Assembly (NCBI GenBank): GCA_016720145.1
Contig: JADJXV010000024.1
Location: 62,001 to 126,000 of the forward strand
Length of the DNA: 64,000 nucleotides
Origin: Ignavibacteria bacterium
Lineage (GTDB): Bacteria; Bacteroidota; Ignavibacteria; Kapaibacteriales; UBA961
Direction of reading: 5' to 3'
The notes below the pieces were generated by a model that worked only from the letters and a program-made list of their open reading frames with translations, was not told the origin of the DNA and did not search any database. This document shows, one piece after another, positions 1-8,677 of the stretch. The stretch's first letter is position 1; each line of letters starts with the position of its first letter. Both the position numbers and the translations under genes were made by a program.

Positions 1-653
1 GCCGCTCCTTGTTTTTCTCCGATTTCTATATGCGCTATGAGCGCTATCTTCATGAATTCCAATGCCTTGTCATAGGCGTTCAGTGAATAATACAAAACTC
101 CTATATTCCCGTTAACCCTTGCCACTGCGGATTTTTCACCGAGTTCCTTATGGACAGCGAGTGCTTGCTGGTAGTATTCCAATGCTTTGGTGAAGGATCC
201 CACCCCGGAATACACGAGACCAATATTCCCTGTAACTCGTGCTGCTCCCGATGTATCTCCAAGTTGCAAATACATAGCGAGCGCTTTCTCATAGAATTCC
301 AATGCCTTGTCAAACGTACCCTGAGTTCTGTACACGTTCCCTAAGATATTGTATGTCAAAGCAGTAACGTCGCATTCGGGTATGTCATATTTTTCCGCAA
401 TGTCGAGGGAGGATTGAGCTATCGAGATTGCCGCCTGAAAATCGGCTCGTCTCAAGCTGATAACAGCGAGAGAGTTCAGTGCCGAACAGTGCATCGTTTT
501 TTGCTCGACCACTTCATTGTCTTCACCTGTAACGGTTTCATTTTCTATTACTACAAGTACTGATGTAGCAAGCTTCTCTGCTTCGTCGTACTTACCTGTG
601 TTATTGAATTCCTCTGCTTGTTTCAGTTTGTCTTTGAGGGTATCGAGATTCAT
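1..653 (-). CDS. TPR protein, N-terminal part of cyclase-type gene A (cut by window edge)
   Basis: The frame is open from ATG at 653 to the edge of the window (217 residues visible) and begins MNLDTLKDKLKQAEEF, the same N-terminal cap as genes C and AA. After the cap (KYDEAEKLATSV at about 20-31) come about four 40-residue TPRs with the typical GNIGLVYSGVG and DKALEFYEKALA patterns. The catalytic half would lie left of the window, so the cyclase assignment is an inference from its paralogues. The start lies 3 nt after the stop of gene B, so it is probably co-translated with it; no strong Shine-Dalgarno is visible at this start. It could end in another output domain, such as a histidine kinase. 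Confidence 0.8.
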   Translation of the reverse strand, partial: MNLDTLKDKLKQAEEFNNTGKYDEAEKLATSVLVVIENETVTGEDNEVVEQKTMHCSALNSLAVISLRRADFQAAISIAQSSLDIAEKYDIPECDVTALTYNILGNVYRTQGTFDKALEFYEKALAMYLQLGDTSGAARVTGNIGLVYSGVGSFTKALEYYQQALAVHKELGEKSAVARVNGNIGVLYYSLNAYDKALEFMKIALIAHIEIGEKQGA

Positions 654-656
654 AGT

Positions 657-2501
657 CTATCTTGATTGTTCTAAAAAGTATGTTTTCATTATTCCTTTGC
701 CTTTGATGTGCATTTCGCCGCGCTCAGCGAAGTGGAGGGACATTGGGGACTTAGGGGACAGTGGGGACTTTTGGGGCTGCCCTTGGCGGTCTGCCCCAAG
801 GAATGCTTGCTTGAATTCCTCGCTGACATGGATCTTATCCGCTTCACCATGCGATTCCATCCTCGCCGCTGTATTCACGGCATCAGAATAAATATCATAG
901 ACAAATCTCTCATCGCCAATCACTCCGCCGACGACCGAACCTGTATGCAAGCCAATACGAATGCCGAAATCAGTACCGGCTGGCAAGTACTCCATAAACT
1001 CCTCCGGGAGCCGGATATCTTGCTGCATTTCAAGGGCAGCTAATGCCATTCGCTCAGCGTGGTCGTCGCAGGGAATTGGCGCGCCGGCAACGGCCATATA
1101 GCCATCACCGATGGTCTTAATTTTCTCACACCCGTATTTTTTCATAATCGTATCGAAGGTGCCGAAGACATAGTTCAAAAACCGAACTACCACATGCGCC
1201 GGCATACCGGCAGAGATTGGTGTGAATCCGACGATATCGGCAAAGAGGATAGTAACAGAGTCAAAATAGTCTGAAATGTCATTCTCACCGTCAATCATGC
1301 GCGTAGCAATACTTTCGGGTAATACTCTGTGAAGCAAAGCAGTAGTGGAGGAATGTTTGGCATCGGCGGCTGCTTGTGAGACGGCAATTTCTCGTTCTTT
1401 CTCTGCTTCCCGGCGCTCAATTTCTCGCTTCTCGGCTTGTTTATTTGCTTCATCGTTTCGAATTTCTTTCTCGAGGGCATAGAATTTCTGAAAATGAATG
1501 TCGGCTTCTTCCCAACGCTTTTCCTGCCGATAGAGGTTGGAAAGGAATTGATGAAATTCATTTGCGTCGGTTTTAGCTCCAATTTCTTCGGACATCCGGA
1601 GAGCTTTGAGGAGGTATTCTTCCGCTTTGTGAACATCATACCCCTCAAATTCACGGATAGCGTAGAGTTCACCGATATTCCCTAAGGCATTGCTAACACA
1701 GGATTTTTCTCCTAGCACTGTTTGCATGGCTAACGCCCGATGGAAGCACTCCAATGCTTTATCGTACATACCCAAATGACGATAGATCCAGCCCGAATTT
1801 CCGATACTTTGGGCAATAGCCGATTGATTGCCCAGTTCCTGGTAAATGGCAAGAGCTCTGCTGAAGTATTCTAATGCCTCGGGATAATTACCGCGTGTTC
1901 CATCTAACACCCCCATAGATGCCAATACGTGGCCAATATCAGCTTTATCCCCGATTTCCTGTAGTGTAGCGAGTGCTATCGTTAAATATTCTAATGCTTT
2001 ATCGTAGGAACCAAGCTGACGGAGTATATTGGCTGTACGTAAGGTAATAAGTGCAACCTGTTGCTTGTTTCCAAGAGTTTCGTAACGATGCTGAGCTTGT
2101 GCGGAGAATTCCAAAGCCTTGTCAAGCATGCCCAGATCAGTATAAATTATTGCAATATTAGAAATAAGATGGGCAGTACGCAGGTCGTTTCCGATACGAT
2201 CACTGTATCGCAGACCTGTCTCTGCCTGACGGAGGGAGAGCTCGTAGTTCGAGCGGGGAACGTTGATGGTGACTAATCGGTTATATGCATGAGCGATACT
2301 ATTAATAATTGCATAAAGTTGCGACGATGAGTCACGTTCAGACCCCACATCATTCCGTTCGGCATGCGGCTCCAGAATATCAATCACTTCCAGCGCACAT
2401 CGTTCGGATTCATCATAGTTCGATGCTTCAAAGAAGGTACGAGCGTCGGCAAGAAGCGTATCGGCAGTATCAAGCATGGCATGAATATCGTGGTTTATCA
2501 T
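657..2501 (-). CDS. TPR-class III adenylate cyclase B (group III, linker c)
   Basis: Predicted cytoplasmic enzyme making cAMP from ATP (family knowledge). In its 614 residues: four clear TPRs and one degenerate repeat (about 100-310), an adaptor with E/K-rich coiled coil (about 335-385), the transducer LLHRVLPESIATRM, and the catalytic domain from about 415. Class III residues are all present: metal Asp422 (FADIVGFT) and Asp466 (KTIGDGYM), adenine-selecting Lys462 and Asp536 (YDIYSD), transition-state Asn543 and Arg547 (VNTAARM). Lys plus Asp argue for adenylate rather than guanylate cyclase. The linker is Ser/Pro-rich (KSPLSPKSPMS) from short DNA repeats near 740-775. The start overlaps the stop of gene C by 4 nt, with GGAGG 7 nt upstream. 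Confidence 0.92.
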   Translation of the reverse strand: MINHDIHAMLDTADTLLADARTFFEASNYDESERCALEVIDILEPHAERNDVGSERDSSSQLYAIINSIAHAYNRLVTINVPRSNYELSLRQAETGLRYSDRIGNDLRTAHLISNIAIIYTDLGMLDKALEFSAQAQHRYETLGNKQQVALITLRTANILRQLGSYDKALEYLTIALATLQEIGDKADIGHVLASMGVLDGTRGNYPEALEYFSRALAIYQELGNQSAIAQSIGNSGWIYRHLGMYDKALECFHRALAMQTVLGEKSCVSNALGNIGELYAIREFEGYDVHKAEEYLLKALRMSEEIGAKTDANEFHQFLSNLYRQEKRWEEADIHFQKFYALEKEIRNDEANKQAEKREIERREAEKEREIAVSQAAADAKHSSTTALLHRVLPESIATRMIDGENDISDYFDSVTILFADIVGFTPISAGMPAHVVVRFLNYVFGTFDTIMKKYGCEKIKTIGDGYMAVAGAPIPCDDHAERMALAALEMQQDIRLPEEFMEYLPAGTDFGIRIGLHTGSVVGGVIGDERFVYDIYSDAVNTAARMESHGEADKIHVSEEFKQAFLGADRQGQPQKSPLSPKSPMSLHFAERGEMHIKGKGIMKTYFLEQSR

Positions 2502-4516
2502 GGTGTTGCCTCCAGAAAATATGTTTTCATTGTGCCTTTGCCTTTGATTGCCATCTCGCCACGGGGGATAATGGTTAATGGTAAATGGTTAATGGTTAAT
2601 GAAGAAAAATCGTCTGCATCATCGATTAACCATTTACCATTAACCATTAACAATTTCTTCAAAAATTCTTCGCTCACATGGATCTTCCCCGGCTCGCCGT
2701 GCGATTCCATCCGGCTCGACGTATTCACCGCATCGCCCCATAAATCATACGCGAATTTCTTCTTGCCAATAACTCCGGCTACGACCTCACCGCTGTGAAT
2801 TCCGATCCGTAATTGAATCTCTTCACCCGTAGAAATTGACCGAAATTCTTTCATCGCTTCCACCATTTCGAGTGCAAAATTTGCCATCGCTTCTGCATGA
2901 TCTTTACGCTGAATCGGTGCACCGGAGACGACCATATACGCGTCGCCGATGGTCTTGATTTTCTCCAACCCATGCTTCTCTGCGAGCGCATCGAAGGTGC
3001 TGAATATTCTATCTAATCCTTCGACAAGTTCTTCAGGGGTAATACGTTGCGAGAGTTTTGTGAAATTGACGATGTCGGCAAAGAGGACGGATACGCTTGG
3101 GATTTTCTCGGCGATGAGCTTTGTGCCGTCGAGCATTCTATTGGCTATGCTTGGTGGTAGCACGTTGTGGAGCAGTTGTTCGGTGGCTTGGTGCTTTGCA
3201 TCGGCTTTTGCCTTCGCCAGTTCAATTACTTTTCGATGTTCGCGGATGGAATCTTGTTTTTTGGTTTCTTCAATATTTACTTCGTCTTTTATTTCGATAT
3301 ATTTTTTAAGATGGATAAGTGCCTCCATACCTCTTCCTTCATTTTCATATAAACCGGCAAGTGATTTATGGTAATAAACAAGCTGTGCCTTAGCTCCAAT
3401 TTCATTGGATAAGGCAATTGCATTATACAAGTACTCTTTAGCAATGTCCGCGTCGTATCCCGAATACTTTTTATTGGCATAGAGAGACCCTATATTCCCT
3501 GTACCGCGTGCCACACCTGATTTTGCCCCGAGTTCCTTGTTCGCAGCGAGCGCTAGCTGGTAGCATTCCAATGCCTTGTCGTAAGAACCAAGATTTAGGT
3601 ACACAATCCCTATATTCCCTGTAACTTGTGCCACTAATGATTTTGCCCCGAGTTCCTTTTGCGCAGCGAGCGCTTGCTCGTAGCATTCCAAGGCCTTGTC
3701 GAAGGAGCCTAGTTCTTTATACACACTCCCTATATTTGCTATAACGCGTGCCACATTTGATTTATTCCCGAGTTCCTTGCTTGCATCGAGCGCTTGCTCG
3801 AAGCATTCCAATGCCTTGTCGTAGAAGCCAAGATATAGATACACCATCCCTAAATTCGCTGTAACGCGTGCCACTCCTGATTTTTCACCGAGTTCCTTGT
3901 GCGCATCGAGCGCTTGTTCGAAGTATTCCAATGCCTTTTCGTATGAGCCAAGAGAAGAATACAAATTCCCTATATTCCCTGTATCGTTTGCCACTGATGA
4001 TTTTTCCCCGAGTTCCTTGTGAACAGCGAGCGCATGCTGGTAGCATTCCAAGGCCTTGTCGTAGGAGCCAAGATTTTTATAAACAACCCCTATATTCCCT
4101 GTTACGAGTGCCACTCCTGATTTTTCCCCGAGTTCCATGTGTGCATCGAGCGCTTGCTCGTAGTATTCCAATGCCTTGTCGTATGAGCCAAGTTCTCGAT
4201 ACACATTCCCTACGATATTCCATGCTTTAGCTTTGCTTTGGGTCAGGGCATATTCTTCTGCGACATTGAGGGAGGCACGAGCGATGGTGAGCGCCGTCTG
4301 CAAATCCCCACGGCGGTAATTGGTATTAGCGAGCGTGTTCAGCACGGAGCAGTGGAGCGTTTTTTGCTCGGTCAGTGTTTGGTCTTCACCGGAGTCGCTT
4401 GCATTTTCTATTTCAGCCATAACGGATGTAGCAAGTTTTTCCGCTTCGTCGTAGTTGCCTGAGTTGCTGAGTTCATTTGCTTGTTTCAGCAGGTCTTTGA
4501 GTGTATCGTAGTTCAT
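2498..4516 (-). CDS. TPR-class III adenylate cyclase C (group I, linker a)
   Basis: The 672 residues hold six regular TPRs (GSYDKALEYYEQAL type, about 95-340), a degenerate YSGYDADIAKEYL repeat, the adaptor helix KKYIEIKDEVNIEETKK, and a group I catalytic domain from about 474. Predicted active-site residues are Asp481, Lys521, Asp525, Asp591, Asn598 and Arg602. The Asn/Arg motif reads VNTSSRM, where most paralogues have VNTASRM. The linker (about 619-650) is encoded by a palindromic repeat and reads LLMVNGKWL...NHLPLTII; it stays in frame and leads into the conserved RGEMAIKGKG tail. The terminal L-E-A codons supply GGAGG for the start of gene B. The gene starts 3 nt after the stop of gene D. 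Confidence 0.92.
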   Translation of the reverse strand: MNYDTLKDLLKQANELSNSGNYDEAEKLATSVMAEIENASDSGEDQTLTEQKTLHCSVLNTLANTNYRRGDLQTALTIARASLNVAEEYALTQSKAKAWNIVGNVYRELGSYDKALEYYEQALDAHMELGEKSGVALVTGNIGVVYKNLGSYDKALECYQHALAVHKELGEKSSVANDTGNIGNLYSSLGSYEKALEYFEQALDAHKELGEKSGVARVTANLGMVYLYLGFYDKALECFEQALDASKELGNKSNVARVIANIGSVYKELGSFDKALECYEQALAAQKELGAKSLVAQVTGNIGIVYLNLGSYDKALECYQLALAANKELGAKSGVARGTGNIGSLYANKKYSGYDADIAKEYLYNAIALSNEIGAKAQLVYYHKSLAGLYENEGRGMEALIHLKKYIEIKDEVNIEETKKQDSIREHRKVIELAKAKADAKHQATEQLLHNVLPPSIANRMLDGTKLIAEKIPSVSVLFADIVNFTKLSQRITPEELVEGLDRIFSTFDALAEKHGLEKIKTIGDAYMVVSGAPIQRKDHAEAMANFALEMVEAMKEFRSISTGEEIQLRIGIHSGEVVAGVIGKKKFAYDLWGDAVNTSSRMESHGEPGKIHVSEEFLKKLLMVNGKWLIDDADDFSSLTINHLPLTIIPRGEMAIKGKGTMKTYFLEATP
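2569..2652. repeat. Palindromic repeat family a, copy 1 (in-frame in gene C)
   Basis: Two inverted arms rich in GGTTAATGG and CCATTAACC flank a spacer around TCGTCTGCATCATCGA. The element is inside the coding sequence and adds about 28 residues between the catalytic domain and the conserved tail. Copies 2 and 3 occupy the same position in genes D and E. Confidence 0.85.
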
Positions 4517-4519
4517 AGT

Positions 4520-6427
4520 TTATATTGATTGTTCTAGAAAGTATGTCTTCATCATCCCTTTACCTTTGATGTGCATTTCACCGCGTGGGATAATGGTTAA
4601 TGGTAAATGGTTAATAGTTAATGATGAAAAATTGTCTGCATCGTAGATTAACCATTCACCATTTACCATTAACAATTTCTTCATAAATTCTTCACTCACA
4701 TGTATCTTATCTTTCTCTCCATGCGACTCCATCCTACTCGCCGTATTGACAGCATCGCCCCACATATCATACGAATATTTATTCTCTCCGATAATTCCCG
4801 CAACCACACTCCCGGAGTGCAAGCCAATTCTAAAGCCGAGATCGATATTCGTCGAAAAATCTCGTCCGATAGGGAAGTCCTCGAGCATTTCAAGGGCAGC
4901 GAGCGCCACTCTTTCGGCGTGATTATCACAGCTCACCGGCGCGCCGCAGACTGCCATATAGGCATCACCGATGGTCTTGATTTTCTCGAGTCCGTGCTTC
5001 TTGCATATCATATCAAATCTTGTAAAAACGAGGTCGAGCAGGTCGATTAATTCGTGAGCGGATAATTGAGCCGATAATTGGGTAAAGCCTACAATATCAA
5101 TAAATAACACGCTTACATGTTCATGAGTGTTGGCAATTTTCTTCTCACCCTTTACAAGACGTTCGGTAATTGTCTGCGGGAGAATATTGGCGAGAATTGT
5201 GCTTGTCGCCTGCGAAAGCGCACGTTCAACTGCAAGAGTTTTTTCCCGCTCGGCGTCCTGCCTCTCTCGGATGTATCGTTCGGCTATTTTCCGGCTTTCA
5301 TTGCTCATCACTTCTTTTTCGAGAGTATGGTATTTTTTGAAATGAACAGCGAATTCCTCCCAGCGTTTTTCACGTTCGTACATGGATGCGAGTGAATTAT
5401 GCAGCGCGTACAATTGCTGCTTGTCACCTGATTGCTCAAATATTCCAATCGATTGGAACAGGTATTCTTCTGCGTTTTCAGGGTTGTATCCTTCAAAGTC
5501 ACCGTTGGCATAGACTTCCCCTATCGCTCCACAGCTTACTGCGATGCCGGATGGTACATCAATTTCTTTAAAGATTGCAAGTGCTTGGTGTATATATTCC
5601 AAAGATGTAGTAAACTCCGAGAGACTACTATACATGGAGCCGATGTTGATATATATGTCGGCCGTGTGTCTGCGCGAACCCGTTGATTGGGCGATAGATA
5701 ACGCCTGATGCAGGAGTTCAAGTGCCCGCATAAAATCTTTGAGTCCGTGATAGACGAGACTCATATTTGTGAGGATAGCCACTTCTTCGCTTTGATTGCC
5801 GAGTTCGGCATGGAGCGCTCGGGCTTGCTCATAATATTCCAACGCTTGATCATATTCTTGGAGTCGGGAATAAACAAGTGCAATCCGCGCTAAATTGAGT
5901 GCCGCCCAAGAGTTATTATCAAGATCTTCGTTAATTTTCAGCGCCGATTGCAGGTAGTCGAGCGCGAGAGCGTACTCGGAAAAATGTTCATACATATCAC
6001 CGATATTATGAAAATTACCCGCCATCATCCGTTGATTGCCAAGCTTTGTATTAATCACCAATGCCTTCTGCATATACTCGAGCGCGAGGTGATATTCCTC
6101 TTGACTTCTATAGACAATGCCAATCATATTCAGCAGATCTGCCTGTACTTGTTCATTGCCGAGCTCGTCGGCAAGTCGGAGTCCCGGTGTGGCAAAGAGG
6201 AGCGTTGATGCGGTATCATTCCGCGTAAGATTCGTGGATGCAAGCCGAACAAGAGAGCGCGCCAGCATCTCGACGGCAGTGCTTTTGAGGAAATCGCTAT
6301 TCACTTCAGGTAATGCTTGAAGTAATGCAAGCAATTGATCTACAATAATGTTTGCTTCGTTATTGTAGCCGTTCTTGCATGCAGTTTCGGCATACGAGAG
6401 CCGGAGTGTCCATTCTTCGTGCGTCAT
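4520..6427 (-). CDS. TPR-class III adenylate cyclase D (group II-like, linker a)
   Basis: A 635-residue paralogue with a distinct cap (MTHEEWTLRLSYAETACKNG) and about five TPRs of the EYHLALEYMQKAL and EYDQALEYYEQAR type, more divergent than those of its neighbours. The degenerate EGYNPENAEEYLF repeat and an Arg/Glu-rich coiled coil follow. The catalytic domain starts near 437; it has LFIDIVGFTQLS instead of LFADIVGFT but keeps Asp444, Lys484, Asp488, Asp554, Asn561 and Arg565. The linker carries the MVNG palindrome. An 81-nt spacer separates it from gene E, one of the few real gaps in this block, so it may be less tightly coupled; no strong Shine-Dalgarno is seen. Confidence 0.92.
   Translation of the reverse strand: MTHEEWTLRLSYAETACKNGYNNEANIIVDQLLALLQALPEVNSDFLKSTAVEMLARSLVRLASTNLTRNDTASTLLFATPGLRLADELGNEQVQADLLNMIGIVYRSQEEYHLALEYMQKALVINTKLGNQRMMAGNFHNIGDMYEHFSEYALALDYLQSALKINEDLDNNSWAALNLARIALVYSRLQEYDQALEYYEQARALHAELGNQSEEVAILTNMSLVYHGLKDFMRALELLHQALSIAQSTGSRRHTADIYINIGSMYSSLSEFTTSLEYIHQALAIFKEIDVPSGIAVSCGAIGEVYANGDFEGYNPENAEEYLFQSIGIFEQSGDKQQLYALHNSLASMYEREKRWEEFAVHFKKYHTLEKEVMSNESRKIAERYIRERQDAEREKTLAVERALSQATSTILANILPQTITERLVKGEKKIANTHEHVSVLFIDIVGFTQLSAQLSAHELIDLLDLVFTRFDMICKKHGLEKIKTIGDAYMAVCGAPVSCDNHAERVALAALEMLEDFPIGRDFSTNIDLGFRIGLHSGSVVAGIIGENKYSYDMWGDAVNTASRMESHGEKDKIHVSEEFMKKLLMVNGEWLIYDADNFSSLTINHLPLTIIPRGEMHIKGKGMMKTYFLEQSI
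4590..4674. repeat. Palindromic repeat family a, copy 2 (in-frame in gene D)
   Basis: Same inverted-arm element as in gene C, with small differences in the arms (TTAATAGTTAATG on one side, ACCATTCACC on the other). It again sits between the catalytic domain and the tail and leaves the frame open. Confidence 0.85.
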
Positions 6428-6508
6428 AGGTTACTTTCGTGTATTCAAAATTACCGCAGTCAATTTATTTTTTGTTCGGTCCATCATCATCCCACCCATC
6501 GCCTGCGG

Positions 6509-8677
6509 TCACCCGTTGCCGTCAAAGCGTTCGAGGAAATATGTCTTCATCATGCCTTTGCCTTTGATTGCCATCTCGCCACGGGGGATAATGGTTAATG
6601 GTAAATGGTTAATGGTTAATGAGGAAAAATTGTCTGCATCATCGATTAACCATTCACCATTAACCATTAACAATTTCTTCAAAAATTCTTCTGATACATG
6701 TATTTTCCCCGCTTCACCGTGGGACTCCATCCTACTCGCCGTATTCACCGCATCGCCCCACAAATCATACGCGAATTTCTTCTTGCCAATCACTCCTGCA
6801 ACTACTTCTCCGCTGTGAATTCCAATGCGTAATTGTATCTCCTCACCAGTGGAAATTGAGCGAAATTCCTTCATTGATTCCATCATTTCAAGCGCAAAAT
6901 GTGCCATTGCTTCGGCGTGGTCGGGGCGGGGAAGTGGCGCACCAGAAACGACCATATAGGCGTCGCCGATGGTCTTGATTTTCTCCAAACCATACTTTTC
7001 GGCGAGTGAGTCAAAGGATGAGAATATTCTATCAAGTCCCTCCACAAGTTCTTCCGGGGTAATACGTTGCGATAGTTTGGTGAAATTGACGATATCGGCA
7101 AACATGACGGATACGCTTGGTATTTTCTCGGCTATAAGTTTGGTGCCGTCGAGCATTTTATCGGCTATGCTTCGGGGCAACACGTTGTGAAGAAGTTGTT
7201 CGGTTGCTTGATGCTTGGCCTCAGTTGCAGCTTTCGCGATCGCGATTTCCTTCTCACGTTCTTCGGCTTGGCGGCGCTGCTCCATGAGTACGGCTTTATG
7301 CTTTGCTTCTTCGCTCAGGGTTTCTTTTTCTAAGGCAATGAATTGTTCTAAATACTTGTGCGCTTCCTCCCAGCGCTTTTCGTTCTTGTAGAGCTCCGCC
7401 AAGTACTGATACACCTCGTATTCTATTTTTTTATTTCCTATTTCACGGCTCATCGCCAGTGAATTGAGGAGGTATTCTTCCGCCCGGACTGGGTTATAGT
7501 CGGCAAACTCGCGGGCTGAATAGACAATTCCGATATTGCTGAGATTACGGGCAATCCCTTCCATGCTTTCGGCTTCTTCATAGAGTGTCAGAGCCCTTTG
7601 CATATACTCAAACGCTTGTGAATAGTCGGATTTATTCTGACACATACCCCACCCGATATTGGTGAGATTATTTGCAATGACATCTTTATTGCCGAGTTCT
7701 TCATTGATTGCCAGCGACTTATGCAGATACTCCATCGATTTTTGGTAGTCAGACGCTAAACCTATACCGGCGAGATTGATTGCAAGCCATGCTTTGTTGC
7801 CTGTTTCTTCATTGATTGCCATCGCTTTATGGAAATAATCTAACGCCTCACTCTTGTAGCCAAGCTCAGTATACACAAGTCCAATGTTATGCAGATTGCC
7901 TGCTATGCCGTTTTTATTGCCGATTTCTTCATGGATTGCAAGCGCCTTTTGGTGATATTCCAATGCTTTGGCATAGTCTGATAGATTACGATATACATTC
8001 CCGATATAGTCAAGATTGTCTGCAATGCGTATTTTACTGCCGAGTTCATGGTACAAAGCCAACGAAGTTTGAAAATACTCCAGTGCTTTGAGGTTGTCCG
8101 ATAGACTATAATATACACCTCCGATATTGGCGAGATTTCTTGCAATGCCCTCTTTACTGCCAAGTTCTTCGCAAATAGCCAACGCAGTTTGAAAATACTC
8201 CAGTGCTTTGGGGTTGTCTGATAAATTAGAATACACAGCTCCGATAGTGGCGAGATTTCTTGCTCTATCGGCTTCATTGCCGAGTTCTTCATTGATTGCA
8301 AGAGCCTTATGCAAATACTCGAGGGCATTGTCGTTGTCCCAAAGTTTCTGATACGCAGCCCCGATGGTGTTCAGCGCTCTAGCCCTGTAATCAGGAAAGT
8401 TATCTTCTTCGGCTATAGCAAGGGCAGTACGGGCAAGGGTAAGAGCCGGTTGATAATCACCGAGCCAATAGCTGATTCTACCCAGTGTAATGAGCGCAGC
8501 GCAGCGGATTGTTTGGAGGCTATCTATCGTCTTTTCCGTCAGCCCACCAACACCTGCGAGGAAGGATTCTACGTCATGCAGCACTTGATTAGCATCGCAA
8601 GATGCTTCATCGAAATTGCCTTTGAGAATGTGTTCTTCTGCTTGATCTAGCAGGGATTTGAGTGATTCTATGTTCAT
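6509..8677 (-). CDS. TPR-class III adenylate cyclase E (group I, linker a)
   Basis: At 722 residues this is one of the longest members, with about seven TPRs (80-380) of the SDNPKALEYFQTAL and SDYAKALEYHQKAL type and one shortened repeat near DYQKSMEYLHKSL. The adaptor is YLEQFIALEKETLSEEAKHK. The group I catalytic domain starts near 521, with predicted Asp528, Lys568, Asp572, Asp638, Asn645 and Arg649. The MVNG palindrome forms the linker. The C-terminus runs past the usual MKTYFLE by the residues RFDGNG before the stop. The start overlaps the stop of gene F by 4 nt, with GGAG 5 nt upstream inside gene F's last codons. Confidence 0.92.
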   Translation of the reverse strand: MNIESLKSLLDQAEEHILKGNFDEASCDANQVLHDVESFLAGVGGLTEKTIDSLQTIRCAALITLGRISYWLGDYQPALTLARTALAIAEEDNFPDYRARALNTIGAAYQKLWDNDNALEYLHKALAINEELGNEADRARNLATIGAVYSNLSDNPKALEYFQTALAICEELGSKEGIARNLANIGGVYYSLSDNLKALEYFQTSLALYHELGSKIRIADNLDYIGNVYRNLSDYAKALEYHQKALAIHEEIGNKNGIAGNLHNIGLVYTELGYKSEALDYFHKAMAINEETGNKAWLAINLAGIGLASDYQKSMEYLHKSLAINEELGNKDVIANNLTNIGWGMCQNKSDYSQAFEYMQRALTLYEEAESMEGIARNLSNIGIVYSAREFADYNPVRAEEYLLNSLAMSREIGNKKIEYEVYQYLAELYKNEKRWEEAHKYLEQFIALEKETLSEEAKHKAVLMEQRRQAEEREKEIAIAKAATEAKHQATEQLLHNVLPRSIADKMLDGTKLIAEKIPSVSVMFADIVNFTKLSQRITPEELVEGLDRIFSSFDSLAEKYGLEKIKTIGDAYMVVSGAPLPRPDHAEAMAHFALEMMESMKEFRSISTGEEIQLRIGIHSGEVVAGVIGKKKFAYDLWGDAVNTASRMESHGEAGKIHVSEEFLKKLLMVNGEWLIDDADNFSSLTINHLPLTIIPRGEMAIKGKGMMKTYFLERFDGNG
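6589..6672. repeat. Palindromic repeat family a, copy 3 (in-frame in gene E)
   Basis: This copy is almost identical in sequence to the one in gene C about 4 kb away and lies at the same codon position. The arms are GGTTAATGGTAAATGG on one side and its inverse on the other. Confidence 0.85.

Noticed and set aside
5117..5395. Plus-strand frames rich in Phe/Cys/Ser opposite the cyclase genes
   Set aside because: The same antisense frames appear opposite every paralogue because of conserved codons; they lack starts with ribosome-binding sites and vary in length.
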